Shown here one piece after another: positions 15,985 to 25,039 of a stretch of DNA of 40,958 bases (the stretch's first letter is position 1; every line of letters starts with the position of its first letter). Source of the stretch: Clostridiales bacterium (lineage in GTDB: Bacteria; Bacillota; Clostridia; Lachnospirales; Lachnospiraceae); NCBI GenBank assembly GCA_019423835.1, contig JAHZAR010000011.1:1-40958 (forward strand), in the 5' to 3' direction. Position numbers and translations under genes: made by a program. The notes beneath the pieces are model-generated. The model saw only the letters and a program-made list of their open reading frames with translations, did no database searches and was not told the DNA's origin.

Positions 15985-16485
15985 CTAGTATCCAAGCGCC
16001 ATCTCCAGCGCCTCCTTCTCCTCAGCTCCCAGAAGCACATCTGTGCTTCCCTTCTCTACATCCTTCATATAGAGGTAGCAGCCCTCCCGGCTGTGGACAG
16101 AATTTAAAATGAAACCAGAATTATTGTCATCCAGAAGGGCAATCACAAAGCTCAGATTTCCTCCCATTCCTTTGAAGGCATTGTACTTTACAATTCCTAT
16201 TTTCTGGTAGCTGGCCCTCACCTGCCTGGTCAGGGATTTAAGCTGGTCCCTGCTCTCCCTGTCGGATGTCTGAAGAACCGCTGTTTCATCCAGCAGATCC
16301 AGAATTGTATCCTCCAGTGTTTCCGCATCCTTTCCTCTCATAAATATGTCATATCTCCGGTACAGCTTTCTGTACTGGGAAAAGCACACCAGAGTGATAA
16401 TCATACACACCAGCGTCAGAACCGCAAGGCCGATGATCAGAAAGGCCGGATCAAAGGCGAGATTATTCAACAAACTATTTTCCAT
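15985..16485 (-). CDS. DUF4446 family membrane protein
   Basis: A 166-residue protein with one N-terminal membrane helix (about 14-35), a short coiled-coil-like part (about 55-90), and a compact C-terminal domain (IGIVKYNAFKGMGGNLSFVI, then ALLDDNNSGFILNSVHSREG) that defines DUF4446. It is probably a membrane-anchored cytoplasmic protein. It follows parB by 35 bases on the same strand, a conserved placement in Clostridia, and is likely co-transcribed. Its function is unknown; the position suggests a connection between the membrane and the ParABS system, which is inference. Confidence 0.88.
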   Translation of the reverse strand: MENSLLNNLAFDPAFLIIGLAVLTLVCMIITLVCFSQYRKLYRRYDIFMRGKDAETLEDTILDLLDETAVLQTSDRESRDQLKSLTRQVRASYQKIGIVKYNAFKGMGGNLSFVIALLDDNNSGFILNSVHSREGCYLYMKDVEKGSTDVLLGAEEKEALEMALGY

Positions 16486-16520
16486 TTCTCTGTTATCACT
16501 CCTGACTTTCTTCTCGTTCG

Positions 16521-17741
16521 TTATCCTTGTATAGACTCAAGCAGATCGATAATTCTCTCGAGCTCTGCCGGGGAGTAGTATTCAATCTCTATTCTTCCCT
16601 TATTTTTATCTTTTTTATTGATGGTAACCTTGGTTCCCATAACAGATTTGAGCTTTTCCTCAATATCCCTGTAGATGAAGCTCAGATCTCTCTCCTCTTC
16701 ATCTGCCTTCTTTTCCTTTTTCGGAGCTGCCATCATTTTGACCAGCTTCTCCACCTGGCGAACACTGAGCTGGTTTTCCGTGACCTTTTTAGCCAGCTCA
16801 TACTGCTGTTCCCTGTCTTCCAGCCCCAGCAAAGCTCTCGCATGCCCTCCTGACAGCAGATTTTCCACCAGCATCTGCTGAACCCTCTCATCCAGCTTTA
16901 AAAGCCGCATGCTGTTAGTGACAGTGGCACGGTTTTTGGAAACGCGCTCCGCTACCTCCTCCTGCTTCAGGCCAAATTCCTGTACCAGCATCTGATAGGC
17001 CTTCGCCTCCTCGATGGGGTTCAGATCTGCCCGCTGGACATTTTCTATCAGGGCAATTTCCAGTGTCTGCTGCTTCGTATAGTCACGGATCAGCACCGGA
17101 ACCTCCTTCAATCCCGCCAGCTTAGCGGCGCGCCAGCGCCGCTCGCCGGCAATGATCTCGTAAAACTCCCCCTTCTTCTGTACCAGAAGCGGCTGAAGAA
17201 TCCCGAAATTTTTCACCGACTCTGCCAGCTCATTGAGCTGATCCTCATTGAAATATTTCCGCGGCTGTTCCTGATTTGGCTCTATCTGAGCAATGTTTAC
17301 CAGCTGCTCCCGGATGTTTCCCGGCTGTTCAGGAACAGATTCTGTCCGTACCTTTTCGATAAGATTCCCTGTTCCAGGATTCCCGCTGTCAGACAGTTCG
17401 TTTTTTGCCACTGCCATGTCGGCACTGCCGCCCTTTATGGAATCTGTACTGTTTTTTGTCATCACAGCCTTTTCAGAAGGCTTTTCTCTCCTGTTTTCAC
17501 TCTTTGGCGCAGGCCTTTTCCTGCTCTTTTTCGTATCTGCTGCAGCTTTTCCCTTCCTTGTTCCTCCGGGAAGGACCATGTCCAGCTCCTCCAGCTTCGC
17601 CTTTCTGTCCACTGCATGCTCCGGTATCTTTGTTTCCTCTCCCTGGTCAGCAATCTGGTGACTAACCTCTGGTCTGGCATTTTCCTCCTTCAAATCAGGG
17701 AAATAAGCTCTCAGTCCCTTTCCAAGTCCTCTTCTCGCCAT
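16521..17741 (-). CDS. parB: ParB/Spo0J chromosome-partitioning protein with long N-terminal linker
   Basis: ParB is a CTP-dependent DNA clamp that loads at parS, slides to neighbouring DNA, and recruits ParA and SMC. The N-terminal ParA-activating peptide RRGLGKGLRAYF is present. The CTP-binding fold shows GERRWRA at 199-205 and ENVQRADLNPIEE at 233-245, followed by the parS-binding helix-turn-helix (about 252-280) and a C-terminal dimerisation domain. Between residues 17 and 143 lies a low-complexity, charged linker rich in Lys, Glu and Ser, so the protein has 406 residues against about 285 in Bacillus. It starts 2 bases after parA, with a GGGGA-type ribosome site. Five parS sites lie in the window. 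Confidence 0.96.
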   Translation of the reverse strand: MARRGLGKGLRAYFPDLKEENARPEVSHQIADQGEETKIPEHAVDRKAKLEELDMVLPGGTRKGKAAADTKKSRKRPAPKSENRREKPSEKAVMTKNSTDSIKGGSADMAVAKNELSDSGNPGTGNLIEKVRTESVPEQPGNIREQLVNIAQIEPNQEQPRKYFNEDQLNELAESVKNFGILQPLLVQKKGEFYEIIAGERRWRAAKLAGLKEVPVLIRDYTKQQTLEIALIENVQRADLNPIEEAKAYQMLVQEFGLKQEEVAERVSKNRATVTNSMRLLKLDERVQQMLVENLLSGGHARALLGLEDREQQYELAKKVTENQLSVRQVEKLVKMMAAPKKEKKADEEERDLSFIYRDIEEKLKSVMGTKVTINKKDKNKGRIEIEYYSPAELERIIDLLESIQG

Positions 17742-17743
17742 CT

Positions 17744-18511
17744 CTATTCTTCCCCTCTGCTGATTACTTCCGCTGCCAGCAGGCGGTAGCTCTCCGCTCC
17801 CGTCGATTTGCTGTCGTACAGATTGATTGGCATTCCATGACTTGGCGCCTCTGCAAGCCGTACGTTTCTCGGAATGATCGTCTTGTAAATATTTTCATTC
17901 AGATTACTCTTCACATTTTCAACTACCTCGAGGGAGAGGTTTGTCCTGGCGTCATACATGGTAAACACCACTCCCTCCATCTCAAGTCCAGGATTCATGG
18001 TCTTTTTTACAAGGCTGATTGTCCTGAGCACCTGGCTCAAACCTTCCAGGGCATAATACTCGCACTGGATCGGAACCAGAACTGTATCCGCCGCTGTCAG
18101 CGCGTTGATTGTCAGAAGGCTCAGGGAAGGAGGACAGTCGATAATAATAAAGTCATAGTTGTCCCTTACTTCCTCCAGATGGTCTCTCAGGATAAATTCT
18201 TTCTTTTCCATATCCAGCAATTCTATCTCAGCCCCGGCCAAATTGGAGTCAGAAGGCAGCACATCAAGATTTTCCTGCACCTGCTCGTGAAGACATTCAT
18301 CCAGGGAGCATTCGCCCAGCATCATCTCGTAAACCGTTTCTTCCATATATTCCTTTTCCAGTCCAAGACCGGTAGTGGCATTTCCCTGTGGATCGAAATC
18401 AATGGCTAAAACCTTCTGTCCGGCTTCAGCCAGGCAGGCCGATAAATTGATCGCTGTCGTTGTCTTTCCTACGCCTCCCTTCTGGTTGGCAATCGCAATC
18501 ACACGTCCCAT
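17744..18511 (-). CDS. parA: ParA/Soj chromosome-partitioning ATPase
   Basis: A 255-residue deviant-Walker ATPase. ParA dimers bind DNA non-specifically in the ATP form, pull ParB-bound origins apart, and in Bacillus also act on DnaA. The deviant Walker A is KGGVGKTT at 11-18, with the first lysine as signature. Switch I is DFDPQGNAT near 38-46 and Walker B is FIIIDCPPS near 120. Residues near the C-terminus (ESYRLLAAEV) match the family. The start ATG has AGGAG five bases upstream. It is the first gene of the parA-parB-DUF4446-DUF3881 series, with a parS site about 95 bases upstream. Confidence 0.96.
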   Translation of the reverse strand: MGRVIAIANQKGGVGKTTTAINLSACLAEAGQKVLAIDFDPQGNATTGLGLEKEYMEETVYEMMLGECSLDECLHEQVQENLDVLPSDSNLAGAEIELLDMEKKEFILRDHLEEVRDNYDFIIIDCPPSLSLLTINALTAADTVLVPIQCEYYALEGLSQVLRTISLVKKTMNPGLEMEGVVFTMYDARTNLSLEVVENVKSNLNENIYKTIIPRNVRLAEAPSHGMPINLYDSKSTGAESYRLLAAEVISRGEE

Positions 18512-18550
18512 GCTCTCTCCTTTTCTGTATCATTCAAAAGTTCATTCCAT

Positions 18551-18578
18551 AGTATAGCACATCTTTCTTTCTTTTCCT
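18551..18578 (-). promoter_or_regulatory. Probable promoter of the parAB operon
   Basis: On the minus strand TATACT (18551-18556) lies 40 bases before the parA start. The -35 at a normal distance is poor. parS site 3 lies about 50 bases further upstream, so ParB binding could affect this promoter. Confidence 0.4.
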
Positions 18579-18606
18579 ACAGGAAATCTCCCCAATTTTC
18601 CATAAA

Positions 18607-18622
18607 TGTTCCACGTGAAACA
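18607..18622. other. parS site 3
   Basis: TGTTCCACGTGAAACA lies between parA and the divergent hydrolase gene, upstream of the parAB promoter. Confidence 0.92.
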
Positions 18623-18845
18623 TATTTACGATCCAGAAACAGTACCCCAGCTTCTTTTATCCTGAGACCATTTCCTGCCTGTATTTCAGACTTTTACAGT
18701 GGCCATGCGGAAGGGGGTGCTGTTTTCCTTCTTCAATAAACAGTTTCTCATTCCACCTGTCTGTGATATAATTTATCTGGAATTTACCTGAAGCTTATCG
18801 GTTCTGATAAGCCCCAGCATAGACCGTCCAAGGAGGCAAAACCAT

Positions 18846-19796
18846 ATGAAAATAAACAACAGAGTTATGTCCCTGCTCGCGCTGACTTCCGGCGCTGCAG
18901 CGGCCACCGCCCTGATCAACCGATATATCCGTTTTTCGGCTGTTTCCAAAAAACTTTTAACCGATTTTCATCCTCTCTGCTATAAATGGAGATTCGGAAA
19001 TATCTATTTTACTAAAACCGGTACAGGAAAGCCCCTGCTTTTGATTCACGATTTTCATTTCGCGTCCAGCGGCTGCGAGTGGAGCCAGGTCGTTGGAGAG
19101 CTAAAAAAGCATTACACCGTCTACACGATTGATCTGCTGGGCTTTGGCCGCTCCGAAAAACCAAACCTGACGTACACAAACTATCTGTACGTCCAGCTCA
19201 TCTCTGACTTTATCAAATCCGAGATAGGACACCGCACCAATGTCATCGCTACCGGCGGTTCCGTGGCCCTGACAGTAATGGCCTGCAACGCCAATCCTGA
19301 ACTTTTTGATCGGATTGCGCTGATTAATCCAGATCCCCTTTCCCTCTGCGGTCAGGTTTACGGAAAAAATGCAAGACTGTACAAATTTATTCTGGATCTT
19401 CCCATTGCCGGAACCCTTTTCTACCACATAGCATCCAGCCGCAGCCTGCTTGAGGAAGCGTTTCGGGAACGTTTTTTCTACAATCCTTACTCTGCAAAAC
19501 CTGCCTATATAGACCGCTACTACGAATCTGCCCATCTGGGCAGCTGCCCGAAAGCTATTTTTTCCAGCATGGAATGCGGTTACACGAAATGTAATATCAC
19601 CAATGCCCTGAAAAAAATTGACAACAGTATTTTTATTATCGGCGGAGCTGAGGAACCGTCCATCACAGGCGCCATTGATGAATACCGCCAGATAAATCCA
19701 GCAGTGGAATATGCTCTGGTTTCAAAGACAAAACATCTTCCTCAGCTGGAGCAGCCGGCAAAGGTTCTGAATCTGCTTACCATCTTTTTTTCATAG
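18846..19796 (+). CDS. Alpha/beta hydrolase
   Basis: A 316-residue protein of the alpha/beta-hydrolase fold. A hydrophobic N-terminal stretch (about 8-25, MSLLALTSGAAAATALI) could be a signal anchor. The oxyanion region reads PLLLIHDFHF, with HD where many members have HG. The strand-turn YTIDLLGFGRSEKP is typical of the esterase/haloperoxidase-like branch. The nucleophile elbow is TGGSVAL, so the serine sits in GxSxA instead of GxSxG. The catalytic histidine is in KTKHLPQLEQP near the C-terminus. The start has AAGGAGG. It stands alone on the plus strand between rsmG and parA, against the replication direction. The substrate is unknown. Confidence 0.85.
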   Translation: MKINNRVMSLLALTSGAAAATALINRYIRFSAVSKKLLTDFHPLCYKWRFGNIYFTKTGTGKPLLLIHDFHFASSGCEWSQVVGELKKHYTVYTIDLLGFGRSEKPNLTYTNYLYVQLISDFIKSEIGHRTNVIATGGSVALTVMACNANPELFDRIALINPDPLSLCGQVYGKNARLYKFILDLPIAGTLFYHIASSRSLLEEAFRERFFYNPYSAKPAYIDRYYESAHLGSCPKAIFSSMECGYTKCNITNALKKIDNSIFIIGGAEEPSITGAIDEYRQINPAVEYALVSKTKHLPQLEQPAKVLNLLTIFFS

Positions 19797-20079
19797 ACCG
19801 AGTATTTAAATGCCGGAACCTATGATTCTGTTTTATGACTCAGGTCAGAAATATCTGATTCAGACATGATATTTTATTCTGGCGGGAAAGACAGAAGAAG
19901 AAACGGACATCGCAGAACGAAAAGATGAAAAAGACAAGTTCCGGCCCCATCAGGATGAAATAGTCCCGTGAGGCCGGAAAACCACTCTGAAGCAATCTAT
20001 TCCCTGCAGGAAAGAGATTTGTTTTACTGCTGCAAAAGCTGCCGCTGCAGGGATAACACTCTGGCTTTCTGTACGCTTC
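19797..20079. other. Intergenic region between hydrolase and rsmG
   Basis: No gene is seen. A stem TTCCGGCC/GGCCGGAA (19939-19946 with 19972-19979), followed leftward by a T-rich stretch, may end the rsmG transcript. A second inverted repeat, TCCCTGCAG/CTGCAGGGA, lies at 20001-20009 and 20045-20053. Confidence 0.4.
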
Positions 20080-20808
20080 CTATCTCAGCGGTTCTTTTGA
20101 CGGCATACCTGCCTTGCGGGGATACCTGGAGGGGGTGGACTTTATCTTTCTTACCTTTACCAGTGCCCGCTCATCGGAATTGGGAAGGCTGAACCTCTCA
20201 ATCTTCTCAATCTCCCCTCCCAGTCTGCGGATCGCGCTCTGCCCATTTTCCAGTTCCTCATCCAGCTTTCCTGATTTATAGGACACAAAATATCCGCCCT
20301 GTTTCACCAGAGGCATACAGTATTCTGACAGAGTGGAGAGATTCGCCACTGCCCGGGATACACAGATATCAAATGTTTCACGTGAAACACGATCTCTTCC
20401 AAAATCTTCAGCCCTTCCATGAACAGCCGTAATTTTTTCAAGTCCAAGCTCAGAAATTACCGTATCCAAAAATTTAACCCTCTTATTCAGAGAATCCAGA
20501 AGCGTCACTCTCAGTCCCGGAAATGCAATTTTCAGAGGAATGCCCGGAAATCCAGCCCCTGTTCCTACATCTGCCATGGTAAGCTCTGCTTCCTCCAGCC
20601 CTTCCACCACCCGCTTCAGAGCCAGACTGTCCACAAAATGTTTCGTCACCACTTCCCTCATCTCTGTGATAGCAGTGAGATTCATCACCTGATTCCACTC
20701 ACTTAACAGCTCATAATATCTGAAAAACTGTTTCATCTGTTTCTCTGTCAGTGTCACTCCCACATGACAGAGTTCCTCTTCCATCTGCTTTACAAATGCT
20801 TCTCTCAT
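20080..20808 (-). CDS. rsmG: 16S rRNA (guanine-N7) methyltransferase RsmG
   Basis: RsmG (GidB) methylates N7 of G527 in 16S rRNA (E. coli numbering) with S-adenosylmethionine. The SAM-binding motif DVGTGAGFPG lies at 80-89, followed by LLDSLNKRVKFL, the second nucleotide-contact strand, and VSRAVANL. The C-terminal YPRKAGMPSKEPL is the family end. At 242 residues it is full length. Its ATG overlaps the mnmG stop by 4 bases and the SD GGAGGAG lies in mnmG, so they are coupled. A parS site lies inside the gene, using codons for VSRET, as is known for some Firmicutes. Confidence 0.96.
   Translation of the reverse strand: MREAFVKQMEEELCHVGVTLTEKQMKQFFRYYELLSEWNQVMNLTAITEMREVVTKHFVDSLALKRVVEGLEEAELTMADVGTGAGFPGIPLKIAFPGLRVTLLDSLNKRVKFLDTVISELGLEKITAVHGRAEDFGRDRVSRETFDICVSRAVANLSTLSEYCMPLVKQGGYFVSYKSGKLDEELENGQSAIRRLGGEIEKIERFSLPNSDERALVKVRKIKSTPSRYPRKAGMPSKEPLR
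20374..20389. other. parS site 4, inside rsmG
   Basis: TGTTTCACGTGAAACA, the perfect palindrome, lies within the rsmG coding sequence. It must satisfy both ParB binding and the residues VSRET. Confidence 0.93.
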
Positions 20809-22730
20809 GACTCCTCCTGGACCTTTTCTTTCTGTCCTTCGCTTCTCTCCCGCTGATACTTCAGCTGTTCCAGGTGAACCAGCAGCACTGAAATATCTGC
20901 CGGTGAAACTCCTGATATTCTGGATGCCTGTCCAATGTTCCTGGGCTTATACAGGTTCAGTTTCTGAACAGCCTCTTTTCTCAGACTCTTCACCGTCGAG
21001 TAGTCAAAGCTCTCGTCCAGCTTTCGGCTCTCCATTTTTTTAAACTGGGCCACCTGCTGAAGCTGCCTTTTGATATACCCCTCATACTTGATGTTGATAT
21101 TCACCTGCTCCGCCACGTCCCAGTCGAGAAGCGGTCTTTTCGGATCAATCTCCTTCACCGCCTCGTAGCTGAGCTCCGGTCTCCTCACCAGCTCTGCCAG
21201 GGTTGACCCGGATTTCAGCTCTGTACTTCCGTAATTTTTCAGGCACTCCTGCACCTCACGGGTAGCCCCGACTGGTGTCTGGTTCAGCCGTTCAACCTCC
21301 TCCCTGATCAGTCTCTCCTTTCTCAGGACGCGCTCATATCTCTCATCGTCAATGAGCCCTATCTCATGTCCTATCCCTGAAAGTCTGAGATCCGCATTAT
21401 CCTGTCTCAGGAGAAGCCTGTACTCTGCCCTGGATGTCATCATCCTGTATGGCTCATGGCTTTCCTTCGTTACCAGATCATCGATCAGGACTCCGATATA
21501 GGCCTGTGAGCGGTCTAACACGATTCCTTCTTTTCCCTGGAGCTTTCTGGCCGCATTTACGCCCGCCATAAATCCCTGAACAGCAGCCTCCTCATACCCG
21601 GAGCTTCCGTTAAACTGTCCTCCGCTGAACAGTCCTTCTATGGATTTAAATTCCAGAGTCGCTCTGAGCTGCCTGGAATTAATGCAATCGTACTCAATGG
21701 CATAGGCATTTCTCACGATCTTCACATGCTCCAGTCCGGGAACCGTCCTGTACATTGCTGTCTGAACATCTTCAGGAAGAGAGCTCGACATGCCTCCCAG
21801 GTACATTTCATTTGTATAGAGCCCTTCTGGCTCCACAAACACCTGATGACGCTCCTTGTCCGGGAATTTGACAACCTTATCCTCTATAGAGGGACAATAT
21901 CTGGGCCCTGTCCCTTCAATTACACCGGAAAACAGAGGCGAGCGATCGAGGTTTTCTCTGATTATCTCATGTGTCCTCTCATTCGTGTAGGTCAGCCAGC
22001 AGGAAACCTGTTCCTTCTGCACCGATTCCGGATCTGTGGTGAAGGAAAACGGAACCACCCTGTCGTCTCCAAACTGCTCCTCCATCCTGGAAAAATCGAT
22101 ACTCCTTCTGTCCACCCTTGCAGGCGTTCCAGTCTTAAAGCGGTACATCTCTATGCCAAGGGCCTTCAGGGAATCAGTCAGATGGTTGGCCGCCTGCAGC
22201 CCATTGGGCCCTGTTGGATTGCTCACGTCTCCATAGATACATCTGGCTCTCAGATAAGTGCCCGTAGCCAGGACCACAGCCCTGCAGTGGTAGACAGCGC
22301 CTGACAGCGTTCTTACCCCTGTCACTCTTCCGTGTTCTGCCAGAATCTCTGTCACCTCTGCCTGTTTGATAGTAAGGTGCTCTGTATTTTCCAGTACTCT
22401 CCTCATCTCACGGGTATACATTTCTTTATCTGCCTGAGCGCGAAGGGAATGGACTGCCGGCCCCTTCGATTGATTCAGCATTTTTGACTGGATAAAAGTC
22501 TTATCAATATTTTTTCCCATCTCTCCGCCCAGGGCATCCAGCTCTCTCACCAGATGCCCCTTCGAGCTTCCCCCAATATTGGGATTGCACGGCATCAGAG
22601 CAATACTGTCTACGCTCACTGTGAACACCACTGTTTCCATTCCCAGTCTGGCTGCTGCAAGAGCTGCCTCACAGCCGGCATGTCCCGCTCCAACTACCGC
22701 AATATCATATGTTTCCTCTAAGTATGGCAT
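20805..22730 (-). CDS. mnmG: tRNA uridine-5-carboxymethylaminomethyl modification enzyme MnmG
   Basis: MnmG (GidA) is the FAD- and NADH-dependent partner of MnmE and builds the cmnm5 group at wobble uridine 34 of certain tRNAs. The FAD-binding GAGHAG lies at 14-19. CNPNIGGSSKGHLVRELDAL and GTYLRARCIYG match conserved family blocks, and GGQFNGSSGYEEAAVQG is the second FAD-contact region. The C-terminal helical domain ends with PRNIGQASRISGVSPADIS. Its 641 residues are usual. It sits unusually far (798 bases) from mnmE, which normally precedes it directly, and is coupled to rsmG. Confidence 0.97.
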   Translation of the reverse strand: MPYLEETYDIAVVGAGHAGCEAALAAARLGMETVVFTVSVDSIALMPCNPNIGGSSKGHLVRELDALGGEMGKNIDKTFIQSKMLNQSKGPAVHSLRAQADKEMYTREMRRVLENTEHLTIKQAEVTEILAEHGRVTGVRTLSGAVYHCRAVVLATGTYLRARCIYGDVSNPTGPNGLQAANHLTDSLKALGIEMYRFKTGTPARVDRRSIDFSRMEEQFGDDRVVPFSFTTDPESVQKEQVSCWLTYTNERTHEIIRENLDRSPLFSGVIEGTGPRYCPSIEDKVVKFPDKERHQVFVEPEGLYTNEMYLGGMSSSLPEDVQTAMYRTVPGLEHVKIVRNAYAIEYDCINSRQLRATLEFKSIEGLFSGGQFNGSSGYEEAAVQGFMAGVNAARKLQGKEGIVLDRSQAYIGVLIDDLVTKESHEPYRMMTSRAEYRLLLRQDNADLRLSGIGHEIGLIDDERYERVLRKERLIREEVERLNQTPVGATREVQECLKNYGSTELKSGSTLAELVRRPELSYEAVKEIDPKRPLLDWDVAEQVNINIKYEGYIKRQLQQVAQFKKMESRKLDESFDYSTVKSLRKEAVQKLNLYKPRNIGQASRISGVSPADISVLLVHLEQLKYQRERSEGQKEKVQEES

Positions 22731-23528
22731 TTCAACTTCCTCTCTTCAAACCTGATGCAGCCTAAACTTCTTTATTTTTTCACTTTTTCTGCTGTTCTTC
22801 CATTATATCCTATATTTCTGTTCTTTCAAATTGAAAGATTGTCCAAACAATATCGCTGCAAAACTGCCTTTTCTTCTTTTCTGTAAAACAGATTGTATTC
22901 TAAATCACTCTATGTTTCACGTGAAACATGGATATGAAAAACAGAAATGTACCTGCTGCCCCATTACTTCATTTTTCCATCATCTGATCATTATCTGACA
23001 TCCTTTGTCTTCAAGGCTGAAGTTGGAAAGACCCTTTGCTCCCTCTGTCAGAAGCTCTGGTACCATTTTTTACTGTGATAACATCATCCATCTTTCAGAT
23101 ATTCCCTATTTCTGCCTGCTTTTCAGCTATATGTCTACTTATTATATCATCACCTGACGAGATGATCGAGAAGGGTTTCCATCCGTAAAAGGGTTTCTCC
23201 AGAAATTTTTGCACATTTTAATTGCAGAATCAGCAGTTTTTCATGCTATTTTTATAATACACTTACGTATTATAACTTATCATTATATATAACTAATTGT
23301 TATATATTTACAGTTTGTTATTCCTCTTCTCACTTTTTATCAGCTCTTTATAGCTTCTCAGGACTTTCTCTTCCTGTTTCATGTTTTGTTTTCTACCTCT
23401 CTGCCGGTACGCAGAAGGACACCTGTTTTCCTTTCGGAAAAACATTTCCCGTAACACAGCCGGAAGACGGACGCCCTGTGCCCCTCCTCCGGCTGCTGAC
23501 CTGTCTTCGATATTTCTGTGAAACGGGA
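22731..23528. other. Gene-free region between mnmE and mnmG
   Basis: No gene is seen in these 798 bases. It contains parS site 5 (22913-22928). An AT-rich part at 23250-23330 has an inverted repeat, ATATATAAC (23285-23293) with GTTATATAT (23299-23307). A hairpin CAGCCGGA/TCCGGCTG (23457-23464 with 23488-23495) follows mnmE closely and may be its terminator, but has no good T tract. The mnmG promoter should also lie here. Confidence 0.5.
22913..22928. other. parS site 5
   Basis: TGTTTCACGTGAAACA, the perfect palindrome, is the site nearest oriC, about 6.6 kb to its left, in the mnmE-mnmG gap. Confidence 0.93.
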
Positions 23529-24905
23529 CTATTTTCCCATGCAGAATTTGCTGAATATCTCATTGACCAGATCATCCTCCAGCGCCTCTCCCACAATGGT
23601 TCCCAGTTCTTCGTATGCGTTCATGAGATCAATGGAGAAAAAATCTTCAGGCATTTGATCCTCAATGCTCTTTTCCACCAGAGTCAGGCTGTCATACGCC
23701 TCCCTGAGCGCTGTTTTGTGCCGGACATTCGTAATCATCACTTCATCATTAAAGTCAATTTTTCCCGAAAAAAACAGCTCCCTGATCCGCTCCTCCAGAA
23801 CATCGATTCCCTTTTGTTCCTTTGCCGAAACAGGGATCACCGTCTGCCCGGTCCTCTCCTCAAGCTCTTTTTCTGTCACAATCATTTCGAGGTCCGTTTT
23901 ATTTAACAGGATAATGGCTTTTCTTCCTCTGATAAGCTCCATAATCTCCCGGTCATTTTCATCCAGAGGTCTGGAACCATCCACCACGCAGATGATCAGG
24001 TCCGCATCATCTGCAATCTGTCTTGCCTTATCCACGCCGATTTTTTCCACAATATCGTCCGTGTCCCTGATACCCGCTGTGTCGATAATGTTGAGGCTGA
24101 TTCCGTGAAGCCTGATATTCTCTTCCAGCGTATCTCTCGTCGTACCGGCCACATCTGTCACAATCGCCCGCTCCTCACCAACCAGTACATTCATAAGAGA
24201 GGATTTTCCTGCATTGGGTTTTCCCAAAATAACCGTTTTAACGCCCTCCCTGACCACTCTTCCATTATCCGCCGTTGCGAGAAGCTTTTCTATCTCCCCC
24301 TTGATTGGGATGAGCCTTTCCTGAAGAATCTCAGGGTAGCCCTCTAGGGAGATATGCTCCGGATCGTCCAGAGCCGATTCTATAAACGCAATTTCATAGA
24401 TGAGCTTTTCTCGAAGCTCCTTTACCTTTTTGGACATTGCTCCGTTCAGCTGGTTTACGGAACTTTTCAATGCGTAATCGTTTTTTGCATTGATCACGTC
24501 AATCACTGCTTCTGCCTGGGACAGATCGATTCTCCCATTCAAAAATGCCCGCTTTGTGAACTCCCCCGGCTCTGCAAGCCTTGCTCCGTTTTTTACTACT
24601 GTCTCCAGGATTTTCCGCATGACAAGGACGCCGCCGTGACAGTCAATCTCAACGGTGTCCTCGGCGGTATAGCTTCTGGGCCCCCGCATCAGCATGACCA
24701 GGACCTCATCTATCAGCTCATTTTCATCATATATATGACCGTAATGTATGGTAAACGTCTTTTCCTGGGACAGCTTCCTGCCGTTTGGCTTTCTGAAGAT
24801 TCTGTCGGCCACCTCTACTGCATCTTCTCCGCTGATCCTCACAATACCAATCCCAGAATTTGTCATTCCCGTTGAAATGGCCGCGATTGTATCATTCCTG
24901 AACAT
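23529..24905 (-). CDS. mnmE: tRNA modification GTPase MnmE
   Basis: MnmE (TrmE) is a potassium-activated GTPase that works with MnmG on tRNA wobble uridines. It has an N-terminal tetrahydrofolate-binding domain (1-120), a helical domain, and an inserted G domain. G1 is GKPNAGKS at 228-235, G2 GTTRDT at 254, G3 DTAG at 275, and G4 NKTD near 342. The protein ends in FCMGK, the family's CxGK end, with the cysteine needed for modification. At 458 residues it is complete. It starts 228 bases after jag on the same strand. Confidence 0.97.
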   Translation of the reverse strand: MFRNDTIAAISTGMTNSGIGIVRISGEDAVEVADRIFRKPNGRKLSQEKTFTIHYGHIYDENELIDEVLVMLMRGPRSYTAEDTVEIDCHGGVLVMRKILETVVKNGARLAEPGEFTKRAFLNGRIDLSQAEAVIDVINAKNDYALKSSVNQLNGAMSKKVKELREKLIYEIAFIESALDDPEHISLEGYPEILQERLIPIKGEIEKLLATADNGRVVREGVKTVILGKPNAGKSSLMNVLVGEERAIVTDVAGTTRDTLEENIRLHGISLNIIDTAGIRDTDDIVEKIGVDKARQIADDADLIICVVDGSRPLDENDREIMELIRGRKAIILLNKTDLEMIVTEKELEERTGQTVIPVSAKEQKGIDVLEERIRELFFSGKIDFNDEVMITNVRHKTALREAYDSLTLVEKSIEDQMPEDFFSIDLMNAYEELGTIVGEALEDDLVNEIFSKFCMGK

Positions 24906-25039
24906 AGCTTTTTCCTTCCTCTCTGTGATTCAGATTTTCTGTGACATTCTCTGTTTCATCAGGAAAACCAGCCCTCTGCGGAATAGCTTTCCTCATGAAG
25001 CAGAGCATAGCAGGATAGTTTCCCGCCCTTCTCATTGCT

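Noticed and set aside
19797..19980. A short open run ending in KDKFRPHQDEIVP on the plus strand
   Set aside because: No start codon or ribosome site, fewer than 40 codons; probably chance.
21726..22304. A 192-codon plus-strand open frame in mnmG
   Set aside because: Antisense shadow of a conserved gene.
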